A stretch of 64,000 nucleotides of DNA from Prochlorococcus sp. scB243_495D8 (GCA_000634195.1 JFLT01000015.1:1-64000), one strand, 5' to 3'; shown: positions 9,181 through 18,912, counted from the stretch's first letter. The notes: generated by a model not told the origin, from the letters alone. A program made the numbers and translations.

Positions 9181-11202
9181 ATGCCACAAGCTTCAGAAAT
9201 TGCCTGGTTAATTCCCGTTTTCCCACTTATTGGAGCAGTGCTTTCTGGCTTAGGACTTATAAGCATTAACAAGAAAATTAATAATTCAAGAGAAATTGTT
9301 TCTGTAGGTCTGATTTTTTTCGTTGGGATTTCTGCGGTAATTAGTTATAAAGCTTTAATTGAACAAGTTAATGGTTATCAAGCAGTAGAAAAATTATTTG
9401 TATGGGCTAATGCAGGGGATTTCACAATTCCAATGGGATTTGTCCTTGATCCTTTGGGGAGTGTAATGCTTGCATTAGTCACTACAGTAACTCTGCTGGT
9501 AATGATTTACTCTCATGGTTACATGGCGCACGATAAAGGTTATGTCAGATTTTTTACATATTTAGCATTATTTAGTAGTTCAATGATGGGATTAATAGTT
9601 AGTCCGAATTTATTAGAAATTTATGTTTTTTGGGAATTAGTTGGAATGTGTTCTTACTTATTAGTTGGTTTTTGGTATGACAGGGATGGCGCTGCACACG
9701 CTGCACAAAAAGCATTTGTTGTTAATAGAGTGGGAGATTTTGGTTTATTACTAGGAATTCTTGGCCTATTTTGGGCAACAAATAGTTTTGATTTTAATGA
9801 AATAGCTACTGGAATTTCTCAATCGATATCTGACCATTCAATACCCATTTGGGCTGCTTTATTACTTTGTTTTTTAGTTTTTCTTGGGCCAATGGCTAAA
9901 TCCGCTCAGTTTCCTCTTCATGTGTGGTTGCCTGACGCAATGGAGGGTCCTACACCAATTTCTGCACTTATCCATGCTGCAACAATGGTTGCAGCAGGAA
10001 TCTTTCTTGTTGCAAGACTTCAACCTTTGTATTCAATATTCCCCTCTATTCAGTTCATTATTGCTTTAGTTGGTACCATTACTTGTTTTTTAGGAGCCTC
10101 TATAGCTTTGACCCAAATGGATTTAAAAAAAGGTTTAGCGTATAGTACGGTTTCTCAGCTTGGGTATATGATGCTCGCAATGGGTTGTGGAGCACCAGTT
10201 GCAGGAATTTTTCATTTAGTAACTCATGCTTGCTTTAAAGCAATGCTATTTTTGGGATCTGGTTCAGTAATACATGCTATGGAAGAAGTAGTTGGCCATC
10301 AGCCCGTATTAGCTCAAGATATGAGATTGATGGGCGGTTTAAGAAAAAAAATGCCATATACATCAACAACATTTTTAATAGGTTGTGTAGCAATTAGTGG
10401 AATTCCCCCATTGGCAGGATTTTGGAGTAAAGACGAGATACTAGGAAATGCCTTTATATCATTTCCAGCTTTTTGGTTTATAGGACTTCTAACAGCAGGT
10501 ATGACTGCTTTTTATATGTTTAGGCTCTATTTCTTGACATTTGAAGGAGATTTCAGAGGGGAGAATAAAGAATTGCAAAAACAGCTTCTAATGGCCTCCA
10601 AAACAAAGCTAGATGATGAAAATGAAGAAGAGCATGAAAAACATGGCTCTATTCATGAATCACCCTGGTCAATGACATTTCCATTGGTTTTTCTAGCTGT
10701 ACCGTCTGTAATAGTTGGTTTTATGGGACTTCCATGGGATAGCAAAATTGCAAATTTACTAGATCCTGAAGAAGCAAAGATTGCTGCAAAAGCTTTCGAA
10801 TTAAAAGAATTTTTGCCTTTAGCACTCGCTTCAATACTTATTGCATCAGCCGGAATCATTATTGCTTATCAGGCATATTTTGTGAAAAAAATTAATTTAT
10901 CAGTTTTATTTGCCGAAAAGTTTCCTAGCATCAACCGATTTTTATCCAATAAATGGTACCTAGATGATATTAATGAAAAACTTTTTGTTAAGGGTAGTAG
11001 AAAACTTGCTAAGGAAGTTTTAGAGGTTGATTCTAAGGTTGTTGATGGCGTTGTAAATCTTACTGGACTTGTAACTTTAGGAAGTGGAGAAGGTTTAAAA
11101 TATTTTGAAACTGGTAGGGCTCAGTTTTATGCACTTATTGTTTTTGGAGGTGTAATTTTACTAGTTGCTGTATTTGGTTTTCAATCTCCTCAGGTTTCTT
11201 AA
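9181..11202 (+). CDS. ndhF: NAD(P)H-quinone oxidoreductase subunit 5
   Basis: Large proton-pumping membrane subunit (NuoL-like) of cyanobacterial NDH-1. The 673-residue protein is almost wholly transmembrane and has the antiporter-like core: YVFWELVGMCSYLLVGFWY, then PLHVWLPDAMEGPTPISALI with its pump residues, and GLAYSTVSQLGYMMLAMG. A charged loop near residues 465-490 separates the core from the C-terminal lateral helix region. The sequence is the NdhF1 type, as expected for the respiratory/cyclic-flow NDH-1L complex, and it pairs with the following ndhD. It starts 33 bp after the Z-ISO-like gene. Confidence 0.96.
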   Translation: MPQASEIAWLIPVFPLIGAVLSGLGLISINKKINNSREIVSVGLIFFVGISAVISYKALIEQVNGYQAVEKLFVWANAGDFTIPMGFVLDPLGSVMLALVTTVTLLVMIYSHGYMAHDKGYVRFFTYLALFSSSMMGLIVSPNLLEIYVFWELVGMCSYLLVGFWYDRDGAAHAAQKAFVVNRVGDFGLLLGILGLFWATNSFDFNEIATGISQSISDHSIPIWAALLLCFLVFLGPMAKSAQFPLHVWLPDAMEGPTPISALIHAATMVAAGIFLVARLQPLYSIFPSIQFIIALVGTITCFLGASIALTQMDLKKGLAYSTVSQLGYMMLAMGCGAPVAGIFHLVTHACFKAMLFLGSGSVIHAMEEVVGHQPVLAQDMRLMGGLRKKMPYTSTTFLIGCVAISGIPPLAGFWSKDEILGNAFISFPAFWFIGLLTAGMTAFYMFRLYFLTFEGDFRGENKELQKQLLMASKTKLDDENEEEHEKHGSIHESPWSMTFPLVFLAVPSVIVGFMGLPWDSKIANLLDPEEAKIAAKAFELKEFLPLALASILIASAGIIIAYQAYFVKKINLSVLFAEKFPSINRFLSNKWYLDDINEKLFVKGSRKLAKEVLEVDSKVVDGVVNLTGLVTLGSGEGLKYFETGRAQFYALIVFGGVILLVAVFGFQSPQVS

Positions 11203-11323
11203 TTACAATTGTGTGTCTTCACTGTCCATTGGGGTGAAAAAATACAGAAAATTTCTAGACTTTGATTAAGATAAATTTCTTATTAAATTGAGTACTTATT
11301 TTTATACACATTTTGCGACACAA

Positions 11324-12928
11324 ATGTTGGGAACTTTAGGAGCTGGATTATCTAATTTTCCTTGGTTATCTGCTTCAATTTTATTCCCAATTGGTAGTGC
11401 ATTCGTCATACCTTTTTTTCCAGATAAGGGGGATGGCAAAGAGGTGAGATGGTTTGCATTGTCTATTGCATTAATTACTTTTTTAATAACTGTAGGTTCA
11501 TATATAAATGGCTTTGATATTAGTAATGAAAATGTTCAACTTAAAGAAAATATTAGTTGGCTCCCTGATTTAGGTCTTACTTGGTCTGTTGGCGCTGATG
11601 GCATGTCTATGCCTTTAATATTATTGACTAGTTTTATAACTGCTTTAGCAGTTCTTGCTGCATGGCCAGTCAAGTTCAAACCAAAGTTATTTTTCTTTTT
11701 GATATTGGTTATGGATGGTGGGCAAATCGCTGTATTTGCAGTACAAGATATGCTTTTATTCTTTCTAACTTGGGAACTTGAGTTAATTCCCGTTTATTTA
11801 TTATTGGCTATATGGGGTGGGAAAAATCGACAATATGCAGCAACAAAATTCATTATTTATACTGCTGGCAGTTCTATCTTCATTCTTCTTGCAGCGTTAG
11901 CAATGGGTTTCTATGGTACAGAAATTCCTAACTTTGAGTTTTCTCACTTGGCAGCCCAAGATTTTAATCAAAAATTCCAAATTTTATGTTATGTAGGGCT
12001 TTTAATTGCATTTGGTGTGAAACTTCCAATAGTACCTCTTCATACTTGGCTTCCAGATGCTCATGGAGAAGCAACAGCTCCAGTTCATATGCTTCTAGCA
12101 GGAATTTTATTAAAGATGGGAGGATATGCTCTTTTAAGATTTAATGCACAATTATTACCTGTTGCTCATGCTCAATTTGCCCCATTATTAATAGTTCTAG
12201 GGGTAGTAAATATAATTTATGCTGCATTAACTTCATTTGCTCAAAGAAATCTCAAAAGAAAAATCGCATATAGTTCGATAAGTCATATGGGTTTCGTTCT
12301 TATTGGAATAGGGAGTTTTAGTAGCCTTGGAACAAGCGGAGCTATGTTGCAAATGGTTAGTCATGGGTTAATCGGTGCAAGTTTATTTTTTCTTGTTGGT
12401 GCTACCTATGACCGAACAAAGACTCTTAAACTTGATGAAATGAGTGGTGTAGGACAAAAAATGAGAATCATGTTTGCCCTATGGACTGCTTGTTCCCTGG
12501 CTTCCTTGGCTTTACCTGGTATGAGTGGATTTGTTTCCGAATTGATGGTATTTACAGGTTTTGTTACTGATGAAGTATATACACTACCTTTTAGGGTAGT
12601 TATGGCCTCTTTAGCAGCTATTGGTGTAATACTTACTCCTATTTATCTACTTTCAATGTTACGAGAAATTTTCTTTGGTAAAGAAAATCCTAAATTAATC
12701 GAAGAACGAAAACTTATAGATGCAGAGCCAAGAGAAGTTTATATTATTGCCTGTTTACTGTTACCGATTATTGGAATAGGTTTATACCCAAGATTAATTA
12801 CTGAAAGTTACATTGCATCTATCAATAATTTGGTCGATCGAGATTTAACTGCAGTTAAAGGTGCTGTGAAAACAAATATTTTTTCAGGAACTAAAACAAA
12901 TGACATCCTAAAAGCTCCAACAATATAA
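11324..12928 (+). CDS. ndhD: NAD(P)H-quinone oxidoreductase chain 4
   Basis: Proton-pumping membrane subunit (NuoM-like) of NDH-1, forming the D1/F1 pair with the preceding gene. It has many transmembrane helices; the conserved blocks are [39 protein letters not shown] and [20 protein letters not shown] place the start at ATG 11324 (534 residues, beginning MLGTLGAG). The frame is also open upstream to a TTG at 11288 (546 residues), but that 12-residue extension is not needed by the family. The 121-bp gap after ndhF is long enough for a separate promoter. Confidence 0.95.
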   Translation: MLGTLGAGLSNFPWLSASILFPIGSAFVIPFFPDKGDGKEVRWFALSIALITFLITVGSYINGFDISNENVQLKENISWLPDLGLTWSVGADGMSMPLILLTSFITALAVLAAWPVKFKPKLFFFLILVMDGGQIAVFAVQDMLLFFLTWELELIPVYLLLAIWGGKNRQYAATKFIIYTAGSSIFILLAALAMGFYGTEIPNFEFSHLAAQDFNQKFQILCYVGLLIAFGVKLPIVPLHTWLPDAHGEATAPVHMLLAGILLKMGGYALLRFNAQLLPVAHAQFAPLLIVLGVVNIIYAALTSFAQRNLKRKIAYSSISHMGFVLIGIGSFSSLGTSGAMLQMVSHGLIGASLFFLVGATYDRTKTLKLDEMSGVGQKMRIMFALWTACSLASLALPGMSGFVSELMVFTGFVTDEVYTLPFRVVMASLAAIGVILTPIYLLSMLREIFFGKENPKLIEERKLIDAEPREVYIIACLLLPIIGIGLYPRLITESYIASINNLVDRDLTAVKGAVKTNIFSGTKTNDILKAPTI

Positions 12929-13051
12929 TTTTTTAAATTAACGCAATATTGTTTGGCATTAAATAAATTAAAGGATATGTTGTGAGTAGATTTTATCTAT
13001 CTCTAAATAACTTATTTCAATCCTATTGATAGGCAACAATTAGGCCCTAGA

Positions 13052-13873
13052 TTGTTGATTAAGTTCCTTCAAGACGCCGCAGGTAAAGGTGAGCTTGATC
13101 CATGGGATATTGATGTAATAAGTGTAATTGATAGTTTTTTAGAGGAATACTCACATACTTTTAATCAATCTTCAAATAGTCAAATCTCATATCAGAAGGA
13201 TTTAGCTGAGACCAGCGAAGCATTTTTTGCGGCTTCCGTACTAGTCAATCTTAAGGCTGAGGTTTTGGAAGCTGATGTTTTCAAAGAAAATTCTTCTGAT
13301 TTTGAAGATGAATTTAATTTGGATGATCAAGATTGGATTGATCAAGAATTTGATATTCCGAAATATCCTGAAAAATATCTAAGGAGAAGATCAATTGCAC
13401 AACCAATTCTTAAACGTACAACAACATTGGGGGAACTTGTAAGTCAGTTAGAGTCCATAGCAGAAGTTATAGAAACTCAAGATCTTCTTCTAATGAAGAG
13501 AAAAAGGAATAAAAAATATTCTGATAGGGCTTTAATTTCTCAAGTGAAGTCATTAGCGCATCGCGAGAAACTTCCAGAAACCACTAAAGCGTTAGGGAAA
13601 TTTATTGAAGGATGGGAAAAAGCTTTACAATGGACAGATTTTGAATATTTAGTCAAGAAATGGCAAACAGTTGTAAAAAATGATTTAGATAAAGACCGTT
13701 TGGGAGTTTTTTGGGCTTTGTTATTTTTATCATCTGAAAACAAAATTGAAATTAAACAAATTCATTCCTTATATGGCCCAATTCAAATTAAAAGAATAAT
13801 ACCTGATGGTGGCTTAGCTCAATTGCCTATAGAAAATCTTGAGGTAAGTAATGCCTCTTCCTCGGCTGCTTAG
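13052..13873 (+). CDS. scpA: Segregation and condensation protein A, 5' end doubtful
   Basis: ScpA is the kleisin that bridges SMC heads with ScpB in chromosome condensation. The conserved N-terminal core starts at LIKFLQDAAGKGELDPWDID, and the C-terminal winged helix is near residues 210-255. The earliest standard start in this frame is TTG 13052, with only a weak TAGG upstream. However, a GTG at 12982 with a good AAGGA site 6 nt ahead opens a second frame (SRFYLSLNNLFQSY) that ends at TGA 13027, one base out of phase with DRQQLGPRLLIKF of this frame. The true N-terminus may therefore start at 12982 and be broken by a 1-nt insertion; see findings. Confidence 0.82.
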   Translation: MLIKFLQDAAGKGELDPWDIDVISVIDSFLEEYSHTFNQSSNSQISYQKDLAETSEAFFAASVLVNLKAEVLEADVFKENSSDFEDEFNLDDQDWIDQEFDIPKYPEKYLRRRSIAQPILKRTTTLGELVSQLESIAEVIETQDLLLMKRKRNKKYSDRALISQVKSLAHREKLPETTKALGKFIEGWEKALQWTDFEYLVKKWQTVVKNDLDKDRLGVFWALLFLSSENKIEIKQIHSLYGPIQIKRIIPDGGLAQLPIENLEVSNASSSAA

Positions 13874-13919
13874 AAGCTTCATAGTAATAACGTATAATTT
13901 AAAAAATGGTTTTGAATTT

Positions 13920-15098
13920 ATGAAGGCAATGATACTTGCGGCAGGTAAAGGCACACGTGTTCAGCCTATTACTCACGTTATTCCGAAACCGATGATTCCG
14001 ATTTTGCAAAAACCAGTTATGGAGTTTCTCTTGGAACTTTTAAGAGAACATAATTTTAAGGAAATAATGGTAAATGTTTCTCATCTGGCTGAAGAAATTG
14101 AAAATTATTTTAGGGATGGGCAAAGATTTGGAGTAGAAATTGCTTATAGTTTTGAGGGAAGAATCGAAGATGGAGAATTAATCGGTGATGCTTTAGGATC
14201 CGCGGGAGGATTAAAAAAAATTCAGGATTTTCAAAATTTCTTTGATGAAACTTTTGTTGTTTTATGTGGTGATGCTTTAGTTGATTTAGATTTAACTCAA
14301 GCTGTTAAAAAACATAAGCAGAAAGGAGCTATTGCGAGCTTAATAACAAAGAATGTAACTAAAGATCAAGTATCAAGTTACGGTGTCGTAGTTTCTGATG
14401 AAAATGGGAGAATAAAGGCTTTTCAGGAAAAGCCAACAGTTGATCAAGCTTTAAGTGACTCTATAAATACAGGAATTTATCTTTTCGAACCTGAAATTTT
14501 TAATTACATACCTTCAGCAGAGAAATTTGATATTGGAGCTGATCTTTTCCCTAAACTTGTTGAAATGGATTTGCCATTTTTTGCATTACCAATGGATTTT
14601 GAATGGGTAGATATTGGAAAAGTTCCTGATTATTGGAGTGCTATTAGAAATGTATTACAAGGTAAGGTAAGACAAGTTCAAATACCAGGTAAGGAAATAA
14701 AACCCGGAGTTTTTACCGGCTTGAATGTAGCGGCTAACTGGGAAAAGGTTAATATTACCGGGCCTGTTTACATAGGAGGCATGACTAGGATCGAGGATGG
14801 AGCAACTATTATTGGCCCATCCATGATTGGACCAAGTTGTTGCATTTGCGAGGGCGCAACTATAGATAACTCAATTATCTTTGATTATTCTAAAATTGGT
14901 AAAGGTGTAAGACTTATGGATAAGTTAGTGTTTGGTAAATATTGTGTTGGGAAAAATGGAGATCATTTTGATTTGCAAGATGCATCTTTAGATTGGTTAA
15001 TAGCCGATTCAAGAAGATCTGATTTGATTGAGCCATCTCCTCAACAGAAAGCAATGGCAGAATTATTAGGTACTGACTTGATTAATATTCCAGACTAA
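13920..15098 (+). CDS. NDP-sugar nucleotidyltransferase (mannose-1-P guanylyltransferase-like)
   Basis: Sugar-1-phosphate nucleotidyltransferase of 392 residues. The N-terminal Rossmann-like domain begins MKAMILAAGKGTRVQPITH, the nucleotide-binding signature, followed by VIPKPMIPIL and the metal-binding LCGDALVDLDL. The C-terminal part, from about residue 270, has the imperfect hexapeptide repeats of a left-handed beta-helix (PVYIGGMTRIEDGATIIGPS). This is the two-domain layout of GDP-mannose pyrophosphorylase-like and glucose-1-phosphate nucleotidyltransferases, so the sugar and nucleotide are not certain. The frame is open 23 codons upstream, but ATG 13920 fits the family start. Confidence 0.85.
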   Translation: MKAMILAAGKGTRVQPITHVIPKPMIPILQKPVMEFLLELLREHNFKEIMVNVSHLAEEIENYFRDGQRFGVEIAYSFEGRIEDGELIGDALGSAGGLKKIQDFQNFFDETFVVLCGDALVDLDLTQAVKKHKQKGAIASLITKNVTKDQVSSYGVVVSDENGRIKAFQEKPTVDQALSDSINTGIYLFEPEIFNYIPSAEKFDIGADLFPKLVEMDLPFFALPMDFEWVDIGKVPDYWSAIRNVLQGKVRQVQIPGKEIKPGVFTGLNVAANWEKVNITGPVYIGGMTRIEDGATIIGPSMIGPSCCICEGATIDNSIIFDYSKIGKGVRLMDKLVFGKYCVGKNGDHFDLQDASLDWLIADSRRSDLIEPSPQQKAMAELLGTDLINIPD

Positions 15099-15972
15099 GA
15101 TTAGCTTTGTCAATAATCTCAGGAATTAAATGCTCTGCTTTTACGGCCATTAGATGAACACCATTTGCGATATTCATAAAATCATGAGCTTGTTCAGCTG
15201 CAATTTTAATACCTTCTCGTAATGGCTCTTTAGCATCTTTAAGACGATTTAAGATATTTTCAGGGATGTTTGCACCTGGAACGTATTTGTTTATAAAGAG
15301 AGCGTTTTTGTAAGACTTTAATAAGAACACACCTGCAATTACAGGAATTTCAAGAGGCTTACTAATTTTTTCACAAAACTCTATCAAATTTTCTTTTTCC
15401 ATAACCATTTGAGTTTGTATGAATCTAGCTCCAGCCTCTTTTTTCTTTCTGATTCTATTTTCTAGACTTCTTTTATTTCTGCAATTCGGATCAGCTGCAG
15501 CACCTGCAAAAATAAATGTTTTTTTATCGGAAAGTTCTCCTAGAGTAGGATCAATTCCTCTATTGAAGGCCTGAATTTGTTGAAGCAATCTAACAGACTC
15601 AAACTCATGTACGGCTTTGGCGTCTTGTTGATCCCCAGCTTTTACTGAATCACCGGTAATGCATAAGATGTTTTTAATTCCTAAAGCATTTGCTCCCAAA
15701 ATGTCTGATTGTAAAGCAATTTTATTACGATCTCTGCAAGAAATTTGCATTACTGGTTCTATCCCATTTTCCAGTAATAGTTTGGACATTGCCAAGCTGC
15801 ACATTCTCATTATAGCTCTACTTCCATCGGTAATGTTAACAGCATGTACCTTATCTTTCAAAAGTTGTGCTATCTTAAGAGATCTTATGGGGCTTCCACC
15901 TCTTGGCGGCATTAACTCTGCCGTTATTACCTTAGATCTTTTTTCTAAAGTCTGCTGAAGTTTTGATTTCAA
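15082..15972 (-). CDS. metF: Methylenetetrahydrofolate reductase
   Basis: FAD enzyme that reduces 5,10-methylene-THF to 5-methyl-THF, supplying methyl groups for methionine synthesis. The 296-residue TIM-barrel protein shows the family blocks: ITAELMPPRGGSP near the N-terminus, AVNITDGSRAIMRMCSLAMS, NILCITGDSVKAGDQQ (about residue 101) and ARFIQTQMVMEKENL. The 3' end overlaps the convergent nucleotidyltransferase by 17 bp. It is divergent from the PedR-like regulator with 77 bp between. Confidence 0.93.
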   Translation of the reverse strand: MKSKLQQTLEKRSKVITAELMPPRGGSPIRSLKIAQLLKDKVHAVNITDGSRAIMRMCSLAMSKLLLENGIEPVMQISCRDRNKIALQSDILGANALGIKNILCITGDSVKAGDQQDAKAVHEFESVRLLQQIQAFNRGIDPTLGELSDKKTFIFAGAAADPNCRNKRSLENRIRKKKEAGARFIQTQMVMEKENLIEFCEKISKPLEIPVIAGVFLLKSYKNALFINKYVPGANIPENILNRLKDAKEPLREGIKIAAEQAHDFMNIANGVHLMAVKAEHLIPEIIDKANLSLEY

Positions 15973-16049
15973 TTGCTTTTGTTTCCTAGTTGGTTAACAA
16001 GTGTACTGAGATTGCTAAACTCAATTAATATAAAAAAGGAACTGTTTAA

Positions 16050-16328
16050 ATGCAAATGGTTGAAGAAGAAGTAAACAACATTGATATGATGGGTCTCTCA
16101 GCAAGAGAGATGGAAATCATCGATCTCGTAGCTGATGGGCTTACAAATCAAGAAATTGCAGTAAAACTTACTATTAGTAAAAGAACTGTTGATAATCATG
16201 TAAGTAATATGTTTACAAAAACTGGTTCTAAAAACAGAGTAGCACTTTTGAATTGGGCAATGGACAACGGCAAGATTTGTAGAGATGGATTTAATTGTTG
16301 TGCACTCCCAGACTCTGATCAAGACTAG
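16050..16328 (+). CDS. pedR: Small LuxR-type regulator, PedR-like
   Basis: A 92-residue protein that is essentially one LuxR-type helix-turn-helix: LSAREMEIIDLVADGLTNQE, then ISKRTVDNHVSNMFTK. It has no receiver domain. After the HTH comes NWAMDNGKICRDGFNCCALP, with Cys77, Cys83 and Cys84. In cyanobacteria, PedR has this size and Cys-bearing tail and senses photosynthetic electron flow through thiol state. The match in length and tail supports PedR, but the symbol is inferred, and which Cys is the redox one cannot be decided. The last 38 bp overlap a convergent small ORF. Confidence 0.8.
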   Translation: MQMVEEEVNNIDMMGLSAREMEIIDLVADGLTNQEIAVKLTISKRTVDNHVSNMFTKTGSKNRVALLNWAMDNGKICRDGFNCCALPDSDQD

Positions 16329-16485
16329 TCTTACACTTTACTTTTTTTGTATCATTATCATTAGCCAAATCCATTAGACAATAATTTGTAGATCCTAAGT
16401 CGAAGAGTTCAGCATATGCAACACAAGCATCCTTGTCTGAATCAACAAATCTCAATATACCTTCTTTGTCGTAAAGACCATACAT
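16291..16485 (-). CDS. Small conserved hypothetical protein
   Basis: A 64-residue protein, starting MYGLYDKEGILRFVDSDKDA and continuing CVAYAELFDLGSTNYCLMDL. The core resembles short hypothetical proteins of marine picocyanobacteria, judged by pattern only. The frame also has upstream ATGs at 16515 and 16539, adding a hydrophobic head (MLYIFFIIMQSIFIKFLQ) that could be a membrane segment; I choose 16485 because the better-patterned part starts there. The C-terminal 12 residues overlap the end of the PedR-like gene on the other strand. The function is unknown. Confidence 0.6.
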   Translation of the reverse strand: MYGLYDKEGILRFVDSDKDACVAYAELFDLGSTNYCLMDLANDNDTKKVKCKTSLDQSLGVHNN

Positions 16486-16554
16486 CTGAAGAAATTTAAT
16501 AAAAATACTTTGCATAATTATAAAGAAAATATAAAGCATGAGTGGTTCCTTTGA

Positions 16555-17052
16555 CTAGGTACTTTTGAAAGTTGTTAACTCGTCTTCTTCCCACTGTGAA
16601 AAAGGATTGTTAGCGAGACTGAAATTGGAGTAATGGGTTAGCCCAGTAATTTCTTTTGAAATGAAAGATGGAAGAAATAAATCTTCCTCTTCATTAGAAA
16701 GTTCAATTTCTGCAATTTCAAGTGGATAATTATTTTCTTTAAAGCAATCTATAATCCAAGATTTTTTTCCAATTTCTAGAAAGAATCTATCTTTTTTAAT
16801 TATATTTGAAAGATTTGACATTATTATTTCAGCATCGCTTCGTGGAATAGAGTATTCAAATTCAAAGTTGGTAAAACCCTTAATATGTTTTTTAAGTGTA
16901 ATTTTAGAGTTTTTGCCTATAAGCCTTACCCTAAAAATCCAACCATCTATACTTTTTGAAAAATATCCTTGTTCAATATAAACTTTTTTAATTATGAATT
17001 CTTTCCAATTATCATTTTTTATAAGAAATTTTCTTTCTATCTCTAAGGCCAT
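16555..17052 (-). CDS. CYTH domain protein, probable inorganic triphosphatase
   Basis: A 165-residue CYTH/triphosphate tunnel metalloenzyme. The N-terminus has the defining ExExK motif (EIERKFLI, residues 4-11); later come RVRLIGKNSKITLKKH and FEFEYSIPR, whose alternating charged residues line the tunnel, and then EIAEIELSNEEEDLFLP. Bacterial members mostly hydrolyse tripolyphosphate; some are thiamine-triphosphatases or class IV adenylate cyclases. It abuts the NAD kinase gene with no gap, so the two are probably co-translated, and NAD kinase may share a polyphosphate link. The substrate is not certain. Confidence 0.82.
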   Translation of the reverse strand: MALEIERKFLIKNDNWKEFIIKKVYIEQGYFSKSIDGWIFRVRLIGKNSKITLKKHIKGFTNFEFEYSIPRSDAEIIMSNLSNIIKKDRFFLEIGKKSWIIDCFKENNYPLEIAEIELSNEEEDLFLPSFISKEITGLTHYSNFSLANNPFSQWEEDELTTFKST

Positions 17053-17964
17053 TTAATTTTTGAAATTTTTTGGAGACAAATCGCCTTTCCAATCTAGTTT
17101 TTTTATTAAGGTATTATAGTAACTTGTGCTTTTTTTAAACTTAATGATTTTGCAGGGTGATTTCCCTTTCTTGATCTCACAATAATAATTTTCCTTAATA
17201 GTCATACATTTTGAACCGTCAGTCCATAATTTAATTTCCCCTTTACTTTTTTTTACTGGCTTAATGATTACGGTACTGGTATTAGGTATGACGATTGGTC
17301 TACTAGCCAAACTCATTGGGCATATAGGGTTAATAATCATTCCATCTATACTTGGATGTACTATTGGACCTCCTGCAGCCATTGAGTAGGCAGTTGAACC
17401 CGTAGTTGTAGCTACAATTAATCCATCACCTTTATATTCATTTACCTTCTCATTATTTATTTCAATTTGTATTTGGTTGGTCGGAGAAATATCTTCTTCA
17501 ACGGATTTAAAATAAAAATCATTTAAGGCGTTATAGCTTTTTATGATTTTTTTCTCAGAACTTGTCCCCTCAATACAAACATTGCAATTTAATCTATTAC
17601 GAAAGTCAATTAAATATTCTTCGTTTTCAAGGATTTCAATAAAAGATTTGTCAAATAAAAATTCTTTCTCTTGAGTAAGAAACCCCAAATTACCTCCAAT
17701 ATTAATACTCAACAAAGGAATATCATAATCAGCTAATGCATTTGCACATTTCAGGAAGGTTCCATCTCCACCAAGAACTATGCCAATATTTGGTTGTGAT
17801 TTTGAATTAGAAAAATATTTTTCAATTTCATCTTTATTAAAATCACTATCAATCCTGTTTGATTTAATATTTTTTGCTTTAAGAACTTCTTCACAGAATT
17901 TTGAAGCCTCTTGAGCTATAGAACTATCTGAACGATATACAATGAGCACTAATGAAAGTTTCAT
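17053..17964 (-). CDS. nadK: NAD kinase
   Basis: Phosphorylates NAD to NADP using ATP or polyphosphate. The 303-residue protein has the catalytic GGDGT motif ([15 protein letters not shown], about residue 64), followed by [14 protein letters not shown], then [20 protein letters not shown] (about residues 179-198) and [11 protein letters not shown]. All are family hallmarks. The gene lies 9 bp downstream of ndhE and abuts the CYTH gene, in the ndhAIGE unit; supply of NADP(H) next to NDH-1 genes fits its role. Cyanobacteria commonly have two NAD kinases, and this is one of them. Confidence 0.94.
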   Translation of the reverse strand: MKLSLVLIVYRSDSSIAQEASKFCEEVLKAKNIKSNRIDSDFNKDEIEKYFSNSKSQPNIGIVLGGDGTFLKCANALADYDIPLLSINIGGNLGFLTQEKEFLFDKSFIEILENEEYLIDFRNRLNCNVCIEGTSSEKKIIKSYNALNDFYFKSVEEDISPTNQIQIEINNEKVNEYKGDGLIVATTTGSTAYSMAAGGPIVHPSIDGMIINPICPMSLASRPIVIPNTSTVIIKPVKKSKGEIKLWTDGSKCMTIKENYYCEIKKGKSPCKIIKFKKSTSYYNTLIKKLDWKGDLSPKNFKN

Positions 17965-17973
17965 TTAATGCTT

Positions 17974-18294
17974 TTACCATTTTAATAAATTAAAACTTTC
18001 CATATCTACAGTCACCCTATTCCTATAAAGAGATAACAATATAGCTAATCCAACTGCTGCTTCTGCGGCAGCAACAGTAATCACAAAAATTGTAAAAACT
18101 TGTCCTTGAATTAAATTATTATCAATATAGGAAGAAAACGCCATCAAGTTTATATTTACCGCATTGAGCATTAATTCAATGCTCATAAGAACTCTGACTG
18201 CATTTCTGCTATTTAATAATCCCCAAATACCAATGCAAAATAATACTGAAGAAACTATTAAAAAAGCTTGAAGAGGAATTGATTCTAAATTCAT
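17974..18294 (-). CDS. ndhE: NAD(P)H-quinone oxidoreductase subunit 4L
   Basis: Small membrane subunit (NuoK-like) of NDH-1 with three transmembrane helices in 106 residues: about 8-26, 32-52 and 62-88. The family block [20 protein letters not shown] (about residues 29-48) has the conserved membrane Glu, followed by [16 protein letters not shown] with the second Glu used in proton transfer. It is the last subunit of the usual cyanobacterial ndhA-I-G-E order and lies 18 bp after ndhG. Confidence 0.96.
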   Translation of the reverse strand: MNLESIPLQAFLIVSSVLFCIGIWGLLNSRNAVRVLMSIELMLNAVNINLMAFSSYIDNNLIQGQVFTIFVITVAAAEAAVGLAILLSLYRNRVTVDMESFNLLKW

Positions 18295-18312
18295 AATAAG
18301 AAATTCAAAAGG

Positions 18313-18912
18313 TTAATTTTTATTTGTAAGTAATGGTTCTGATGATTTTTCAATTAACTCTTGATCAACAGGTAGTCCTGTCGAAATATCTTTGCTCATT
18401 ACATCTCTTCTAGCTAAAACAATAGCCCCAATCATTGCCATTAAAAGTAAGACTGAAGCTACTTCAAATGGGAGTAAATAATCACTAAAAAGATGTTCAC
18501 CAATCCTAATAGTTGATTCTTCTCCAATAGAGTTTTGAGGACTTGATAGGCTCCATACATTGGTCAAGTCAACTCTTATTAAGAGGCTTAGGAGTGTTAA
18601 ACATATCGATGTTGAAATAACTCTTCTCGATTTAATGTCATTGATAGGCTTTAAATCTTCTTTTTTATTCACTAACATTATCGCAAAAATTATTAATACA
18701 TTCACTGCACCCACATATACTAAAACTTGAGCTGCAGCAACAAAACTTGCATTTAATAGAAGATATAATCCTGCAACACTCATGAAAACTCCACCAAGCA
18801 GAAAGGCTGAATAAACAATACTTTCGAGCAACACAACACCAAGTGCTCCAATAATGACAACTAAAGATAAAATTGTAAAACAAATAAATTGTGTTGTTAT
18901 GGCAATGGACAT
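18313..18912 (-). CDS. ndhG: NAD(P)H-quinone oxidoreductase subunit 6
   Basis: Membrane subunit (NuoJ-like) of NDH-1, 199 residues. Hydrophobic helices lie at about 8-28, 30-50, 54-76, 95-112 and 142-162. The typical block is LLNASFVAAAQVLVYVGAVN, a pi-bulge helix near the quinone/proton coupling site, then FAIMLVNKKED. The C-terminal tail is hydrophilic and variable. It sits between ndhI (12 bp) and ndhE (18 bp). Confidence 0.95.
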   Translation of the reverse strand: MSIAITTQFICFTILSLVVIIGALGVVLLESIVYSAFLLGGVFMSVAGLYLLLNASFVAAAQVLVYVGAVNVLIIFAIMLVNKKEDLKPINDIKSRRVISTSICLTLLSLLIRVDLTNVWSLSSPQNSIGEESTIRIGEHLFSDYLLPFEVASVLLLMAMIGAIVLARRDVMSKDISTGLPVDQELIEKSSEPLLTNKN

